Shown here piece by piece: positions 60,481 to 64,000 of a DNA stretch of 64,000 bases (within the stretch, counting starts at the first letter, position 1; every line of letters begins with the position of its first letter). Position numbers and translations under genes: made by a program. The notes under the pieces are model-generated. The model saw only the letters and a list, made by a program, of their open reading frames with translations. It did not search any database and was not told where the DNA came from. Source of the DNA: Candidatus Tenderia electrophaga (lineage in GTDB: Bacteria > Pseudomonadota > Gammaproteobacteria > Tenderiales > Tenderiaceae). The stretch spans positions 1,550,001 to 1,614,000 of the forward strand of contig CP013099.1 in NCBI GenBank assembly GCA_001447805.1. The letters are read 5' to 3'.

Positions 60481-60586
60481 CATGGAGGGGCCGGCCCATC
60501 GTATCCTGGACGACGACGATGATCCGCGCCTGCCCCAGAACAGGCCTGAGGAAAAAAGACCCGAGTCCGATGAGAAGCGGCCCTGA
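60383..60586 (+). CDS. ccoS: cbb3-type oxidase assembly protein CcoS
   Basis: A 67-residue protein: one N-terminal helix ([20 protein letters not shown]) followed by the family features [16 protein letters not shown] and an acidic stretch (DDDDDPR). GAGGAG lies seven bases before the ATG (60383). CcoS is needed for cofactor insertion into the cbb3 oxidase. It overlaps the end of ccoI by 98 bases. Confidence 0.95.
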   Translation: METIYALVPAMILLALVSVVVFFWAARSGQYDDMEGPAHRILDDDDDPRLPQNRPEEKRPESDEKRP

Positions 60587-60613
60587 TGCTGTTTGGAGGG
60601 AGCTGAGGTAACG

Positions 60614-61165
60614 ATGTCGAATGACCATCCCTATACCCACCAAGAGGTGCGATTGGCGCAGCTGCCGCATCAGCTGTTCCTGTTCAACAGCATCGGTAAC
60701 CATGTCCTGCTCACCGTGATTACCATCAGCGTGGCCATGTCCAATCCGTTACTGATTCTATTGATTCCGGGCATCTCCGCGGTCATCATCGCCTATACCT
60801 ACGTTCGCGGCAGGCTCTTGGTGAGGCATCCCTGTCTGCTGGTGCGGGCCCATTGGGGCATCGTCATGCGCCGCACCCGGGTCTTCCTGGTGGGCTACAT
60901 AGCCTTGGCGACGGCGGCCACCGCGGCCTGGCTGCTCTATACCTACGCCGATGCCATGAAGGAGTTGATGTTCGCCCTGGTGGGCGGATTGGGCTTATTG
61001 CCCATGATGGTCCTCATTCTGGCCCTGACCATCATTGAATCAGAGACCCTGAGCCACGCCGGGCACGGCTTCGTACCGCCCTGGGCCTGGCGCCGGTTCG
61101 GTACCGAGGCAGAGGTGCGGGCATTGGAGGAACGCTTAAACGACACGGCGGATGCGGCGTCATAA
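60614..61165 (+). CDS. Membrane protein of unknown function in the cco cluster
   Basis: A 183-residue protein from ATG 60614 (MSNDHPYTHQEVRL), with GAGG seven bases upstream. About four helices are predicted (~25-40, 45-65, 95-115, 122-145), with a soluble C-terminal part containing HGFVPPWAWRRFGTEAE. I do not recognise a family. It follows ccoS by 27 bases and is likely co-transcribed, so it may be an accessory to oxidase assembly. Confidence 0.75.
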   Translation: MSNDHPYTHQEVRLAQLPHQLFLFNSIGNHVLLTVITISVAMSNPLLILLIPGISAVIIAYTYVRGRLLVRHPCLLVRAHWGIVMRRTRVFLVGYIALATAATAAWLLYTYADAMKELMFALVGGLGLLPMMVLILALTIIESETLSHAGHGFVPPWAWRRFGTEAEVRALEERLNDTADAAS

Positions 61166-61497
61166 GTGCCGGACATCGGTAGTGAAATCCGGGGGCTCTA
61201 TATATCTTTGCTGCGCAAATGAACGCAAATAATGGCTCGCAACCCGTAGGGTGCGTTCACGCACCAGCGAGCTTCCGACCCCGAACGGCGTGCCTTGCGC
61301 CCCCGCCGTACACTTTTGATTCACCTTCATTTGCGGACAGTATTCATACCCCTTTACCCTAACCCTCTTTCCCAGGGACGAGCGGGGATATGGAGGTATT
61401 CAGGACACGGGGCTGACTTGATTCCACAGGCCTGATGATCCAATATCCATGGGTCGGGACGCCGAGGGCGGCGCCCTCCAGTGTGAGGAATTCGACA
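61166..61497. other. Intergenic region with a REP-like palindrome
   Basis: About 330 bases without a gene. GGTGCGT-TC-ACGCACC (61250-61265) is a short perfect palindrome preceded by CCCGTAG; elements of the form CCCGTAGGGTGCG...CGCACC recur in many proteobacterial genomes as dispersed repeats. Only one copy is seen here. The rest contains no supported feature; an ATG-started extension of the next gene (61435) has no ribosome site. Confidence 0.5.
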
Positions 61498-61884
61498 GTG
61501 CTAACTCGATCATCCCATCTTGATGACAAGGCCGAGCATCGCCCGGTGGCTGCGGCCCTGAGCGACCCGACGCGCCGTTTGTCCGCACAGGGCTTGGCGG
61601 ATCGCCGCCCCCAGGGCGTGGCGCAGCGGGTGTTGCAACGCCACAGCGGTATCATCCAGCGCAAGAAGGAGTACTATGCCTACGGCGCCGCCAACACCAC
61701 GCCCCATATTCATGTCTATAGCGGCGGCGACTGTCATCTAAAAATCTTGGATCGCGGCCGCGTCAGGCGCTATAACATCATCCAGGGCGGCAGGCGTCAT
61801 GCCCAAGCCGAGGATGCCTTGGCGGCCGCTGCAGGTGTTCAGGCATTGGTCGATGCCATCAATGACCTACTTCAAGCCGTGTAA
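61498..61884 (+). CDS. Hypothetical protein
   Basis: A 128-residue protein; GTG at 61498 has GAGGA eight bases upstream and is preferred to the ATG at 61435. It is soluble, Arg- and Ala-rich at first, with a central stretch EYYAYGAANTTPHIHVYSGG and RYNIIQGGRRHAQAEDAL, then a helical end. Histidines grouped in PHIHV might bind metal. I recognise no family. It stands alone between the cco unit and the convergent small membrane-protein gene. Confidence 0.6.
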   Translation: MLTRSSHLDDKAEHRPVAAALSDPTRRLSAQGLADRRPQGVAQRVLQRHSGIIQRKKEYYAYGAANTTPHIHVYSGGDCHLKILDRGRVRRYNIIQGGRRHAQAEDALAAAAGVQALVDAINDLLQAV

Positions 61885-61905
61885 CCCAGTGCCATGTAAC
61901 CCAGT

Positions 61906-62013
61906 CTAGCGCTCTTCGTCGCGGGACTTGCCGGGCCTTTTGCGTATGGCCCACACAACCACGGCCACGATGATCACCAGCACAGCCAGTTCCACCAATG
62001 CCATTGTCCACAT
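61906..62013 (-). CDS. 35-residue single-helix membrane peptide
   Basis: A short frame three bases after the stress-protein-like gene. The product is MWTMALVELAVL, a hydrophobic helix to about residue 22 (VIIVAVVVWAI), then a basic-acidic tail (RKRPGKSRDEER). It resembles other small membrane peptides in having one helix and a charged cytoplasmic end. GAGG (in GAGGTCTGAACC) lies eight bases before its ATG. Function is unknown; a partner role for the preceding membrane protein is likely from position. Confidence 0.65.
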   Translation of the reverse strand: MWTMALVELAVLVIIVAVVVWAIRKRPGKSRDEER

Positions 62014-62016
62014 GGT

Positions 62017-62604
62017 TCAGACCTCGAGCCGGTCTTTGGCGAAATTTAACACCCGTTCGGCACCGCTGTGTTCAATGCGATGTTGAAAGGGTTCCAACTC
62101 CCGACGTGACCCGATAAGTAGCACTACGTATTTATGGGCCTTGATGGCCTGTTCCAATACTTCGATCTGCTCCTCGGGGATGCCCATGCGATGCAGCATG
62201 GAGGCGACGTGGGAGAAGGCGGCCGCTGCCGCCATGAGGGCGCCTACCAGGGCGCTGTAGGTCATGGTCCAGAGGAAGGTCTCGAACAGCAATGCTTGAT
62301 CGGTGCCTTCCAGGGAGGCCACGGTGCTGATCAGGCTGGCCACCAATCCCCACAGGGCGCCGATGATGGCGCCCCATTGGGCCCATTTTTTCATGCGCAC
62401 CTTGGGGGAGGGATAGTAAATGCCGAGAAAATCGTCGCCCTTGGACAGGCGCGGACCGAGGAGGGAGATGCGGTCCATGAGGAAATCGTGTTCGATCAGA
62501 TATTCGATGGTGCGGATGGCCTGGTTTTCGTGCACAAACACGGCGGCCAGGATGTGTTCCTGAAAGGGACGCCATGGCGTTTTGTTGATCTGTTCTTCGC
62601 TCAT
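62017..62604 (-). CDS. General-stress-protein-like (YflT/DUF1269-type) membrane protein
   Basis: A 195-residue protein from ATG 62604 (MSEEQINKTPW); the frame to 62766 is rejected because it overlaps the next gene. The N-terminal part (HENQAIRTIEYLIEHDF) resembles the YflT heat-induced stress domain. Two Gly/Ala-rich hydrophobic segments follow (WGAIIGALWGLVASLIS, YSALVGALMAAAAAF), then a C-terminal repeat-like part (MGIPEEQIEVLEQAIKAHK to SGAERV). Function is unknown. It shares a unit with the TauE/SafE-like gene upstream (32 bases) and the 35-residue peptide downstream. Confidence 0.78.
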   Translation of the reverse strand: MSEEQINKTPWRPFQEHILAAVFVHENQAIRTIEYLIEHDFLMDRISLLGPRLSKGDDFLGIYYPSPKVRMKKWAQWGAIIGALWGLVASLISTVASLEGTDQALLFETFLWTMTYSALVGALMAAAAAFSHVASMLHRMGIPEEQIEVLEQAIKAHKYVVLLIGSRRELEPFQHRIEHSGAERVLNFAKDRLEV

Positions 62605-62635
62605 CTGAGCCCCTTGCGTCGGTGTTCTCCCGATT

Positions 62636-63436
62636 TTATTGGGTGTTCGCTTGCGCAGTGGCGAGTACCGCCTGTGGCGGGCTGATGCAGTCACGATCGG
62701 GATCGAGGGCCGAGATCTGCTCCATGGGCATCTGATGTGGCATGTCGTCATGGGCCTCATGATCATGCCGCCCCAAGGGCGTGCCGCGCAGCAGCGTCAC
62801 CAGGCCGATGCCGATCAGCAGTATGGCCCCCAGCTTGAGGACCCTGCCGCGCGTGGCCGGGGTGACGCTGCGCAGCAAGGCCGGCGCCGCCAGCATGGCC
62901 GGGACCGTGCCCAGGCCGAAGCTGAACATGATCAGGGCGCCCTGCCAACTGGCGGCGGCGCTGAGGCTCAGGCTCAGGCCGGCATAAACCAAGCCGCAGG
63001 GCAGCAGGCCGTTTAACACGCCCACGGTGTACCAAGGTCCGGTATTGTCGTGGCCTGCCGCGACCGGTAGCCAACGGCTCAGGCCGGTGATGTCGGCCAG
63101 CCGTGCGCTGAACCGGGCAAAGGGATCGGGCAGCCAACCGCCGATATGCAGGGCCAGGAGGATAATCACCAGGCCGGCGAAGATGCTGAGCATATGCTGG
63201 ACACTGCCCAGCCCGCCCGCCGCAGTGCCGTGGGCGACCACACCGCCGATGAGGCCGGCCACCAGACCCAGGGCGGTGTAAGTGGTGAGCCGGCCCAGTT
63301 GGTAGCTGATCAGTCCCGGCCACCAGGTCTGGGGGCGGCTCATGCCCATGGCCGCGACCAGGCCGCCGCACATGCCGATGCAGTGCAGACTGCCGAGAAA
63401 GCCGATGGCGAATCCGGCGGCCAAGAGTTCGGTCAT
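62636..63436 (-). CDS. Sulfite exporter TauE/SafE-family (UreH-like) membrane protein
   Basis: A 266-residue inner-membrane protein with about seven helices. The first has the COG2836 signature GFLGSLHCIGMCGGLVAAMG with two cysteines in the membrane segment, and another helix has GLLPCGLVYAGL with a third. Members near cbb3-oxidase genes are thought to act in metal or redox handling, but the transported substrate is not proven. A His/Asp-rich C-terminal stretch (HDHEAHDDMPHQMP) could bind copper. Its start overlaps the upstream gene's stop (ATGA). Confidence 0.85.
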   Translation of the reverse strand: MTELLAAGFAIGFLGSLHCIGMCGGLVAAMGMSRPQTWWPGLISYQLGRLTTYTALGLVAGLIGGVVAHGTAAGGLGSVQHMLSIFAGLVIILLALHIGGWLPDPFARFSARLADITGLSRWLPVAAGHDNTGPWYTVGVLNGLLPCGLVYAGLSLSLSAAASWQGALIMFSFGLGTVPAMLAAPALLRSVTPATRGRVLKLGAILLIGIGLVTLLRGTPLGRHDHEAHDDMPHQMPMEQISALDPDRDCISPPQAVLATAQANTQ

Positions 63437-64000
63437 TGACCCCCCGTGATGTCGGACGCCTCGTCCAGCAGGCTCAACAAACGATCGAATTGGTCTGGCG
63501 GCACAAACTGCAGCAAGGGCTTGTCCTGCGGCGGCACCACCACATCCAATCCCAGTCTTGGATAGAGTAGATGCAGGTTGCCGTCGGCGTCACGGCGACG
63601 TTCGCCGGGCTGACCGAACTGCCTTTCGATCAGCGCCGGCGCGAGGGAGATGGGTGGGATATAGGTGAGCGACTTGACGATACTGGCGTCCACGGCGCCC
63701 CGGTGCTCAGGCGCGATCTGCATCTTGATATTGCCCGAGGGGAAGGCCATGGGCCGGTGTGCCTGCGCCTTGATGCGGTCGATGAGCTCGGGGGCGGCGT
63801 CCAGTTCGATCACGATCTTGGCGCGATCGGGTGAGGTGGGGAAGAAGGCCTCCAGGGTCTCCTGGGCACCGGCGGGACGTTCGACCTGCACGAACAGGGC
63901 GCGTTCGCTCTGGCTGTGCAGTGCCGCTTCTGCCTGCTTCAGGGTGGACTGCCCCAGCACGACGCCGAGAACATGGAGCCGGCCCTGGGCGTCCAAGTGA
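63433..64000 (-). CDS. Unknown protein, N-terminus outside window
   Basis: At least 188 codons; the frame is open to the window edge, and the only start inside is a TTG at 63996, so the gene probably begins beyond 64000. Visible: GRLHVLGVVLGQSTLKQAE, a strand-helix domain, and DADGNLHLLYPRLGLDVVVP near the end. I recognise no family. The opening stretch recalls periplasmic proteins that compare motif repeats, but I make no assignment. It overlaps the TauE/SafE-like gene by four bases and is probably co-transcribed with it. Confidence 0.7.
   Translation of the reverse strand, partial: HLDAQGRLHVLGVVLGQSTLKQAEAALHSQSERALFVQVERPAGAQETLEAFFPTSPDRAKIVIELDAAPELIDRIKAQAHRPMAFPSGNIKMQIAPEHRGAVDASIVKSLTYIPPISLAPALIERQFGQPGERRRDADGNLHLLYPRLGLDVVVPPQDKPLLQFVPPDQFDRLLSLLDEASDITGGQ

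Noticed and set aside
1-64000. CRISPR arrays, insertion sequences, integrases or phage genes
   Set aside because: None seen: no spaced repeat series, no transposase or integrase motif, and no terminal inverted repeats with target duplications.

Overview
The window is GC-rich chromosomal DNA from a proteobacterium, most likely a gammaproteobacterium of the Chromatiales/Ectothiorhodospira kind. The best evidence is the order rnr-rlmB-rpsF-priB-rpsR-(DUF2232)-rplI-dnaB-alr with a PriB gene, together with Slp lipoproteins, a rimB-rimK pair and cbb3-oxidase assembly genes. This placement is inferred from gene content only. I see no transposase, integrase, phage gene or CRISPR array.

Layout. 1-10034: a dense signalling island. 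A PAS histidine kinase on the plus strand (cut by the window edge) converges on seven minus-strand genes: a REC-PAS protein, a REC-histidine kinase, a REC-HD-GYP protein, an MglA-type GTPase, a histidine kinase, a REC-PilB/GspE ATPase fusion and a cysteine-containing unknown. 10217-13981: hypABCDE, preceded by what looks like the eroded C-terminus of a [NiFe]-hydrogenase large-subunit-family (HupK-like) protein. 14028-20657: a GAF-HD-GYP protein, then an RND efflux adaptor and pump and a MipA/OmpV porin-like protein. 20901-25937, minus strand: a spondin-domain protein, a sodium:solute symporter with a 40-residue partner peptide and an FN3 membrane protein, and a CHASE histidine kinase.

26298-33149: an amidoligase, a class I glutamine amidotransferase-like protein and a YqaA membrane protein run forward. 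They meet hypF, an AstE/aspartoacylase-like gene, rimK and rimB on the minus strand. Two small peptide-modification systems thus lie back to back, with hypF carried in the second, far from the other hyp genes. 33317-36010: an archaeal-type S-adenosylmethionine synthetase, a 37-codon ORF and nicotinate phosphoribosyltransferase. 36020-41564, minus strand: two Slp lipoproteins, a KefB-like antiporter, a nitroreductase and a SagB-type tandem nitroreductase. A tRNA-Leu(CAG) separates this from the housekeeping block (41975-50235), which has a clear sigma-70 promoter, a leader hairpin before rpsF and a terminator after rpsR.

50274-57049: an acyltransferase/acyl-ACP ligase fusion, an amidohydrolase, an SH3 lipoprotein, a Cache-HAMP-GGDEF diguanylate cyclase and a periplasmic unknown. 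57390-64000: fixH-ccoI-ccoS with an extra membrane protein, an orphan gene, then a minus-strand run of a TauE/SafE-like protein, a stress-protein-like membrane protein and a 35-residue membrane peptide.

The most promising candidate for an undescribed system is the island at 1504-10034. It puts an MglA-family polarity GTPase, a c-di-GMP phosphodiesterase, related histidine kinases and a receiver-fused pilus-type ATPase in one probable operon, which suggests phospho-signal control of a type IV pilus-like motor. Several start codons were moved downstream of the longest open frame because that frame opened on an unsupported TTG or GTG; each case is stated in its entry.
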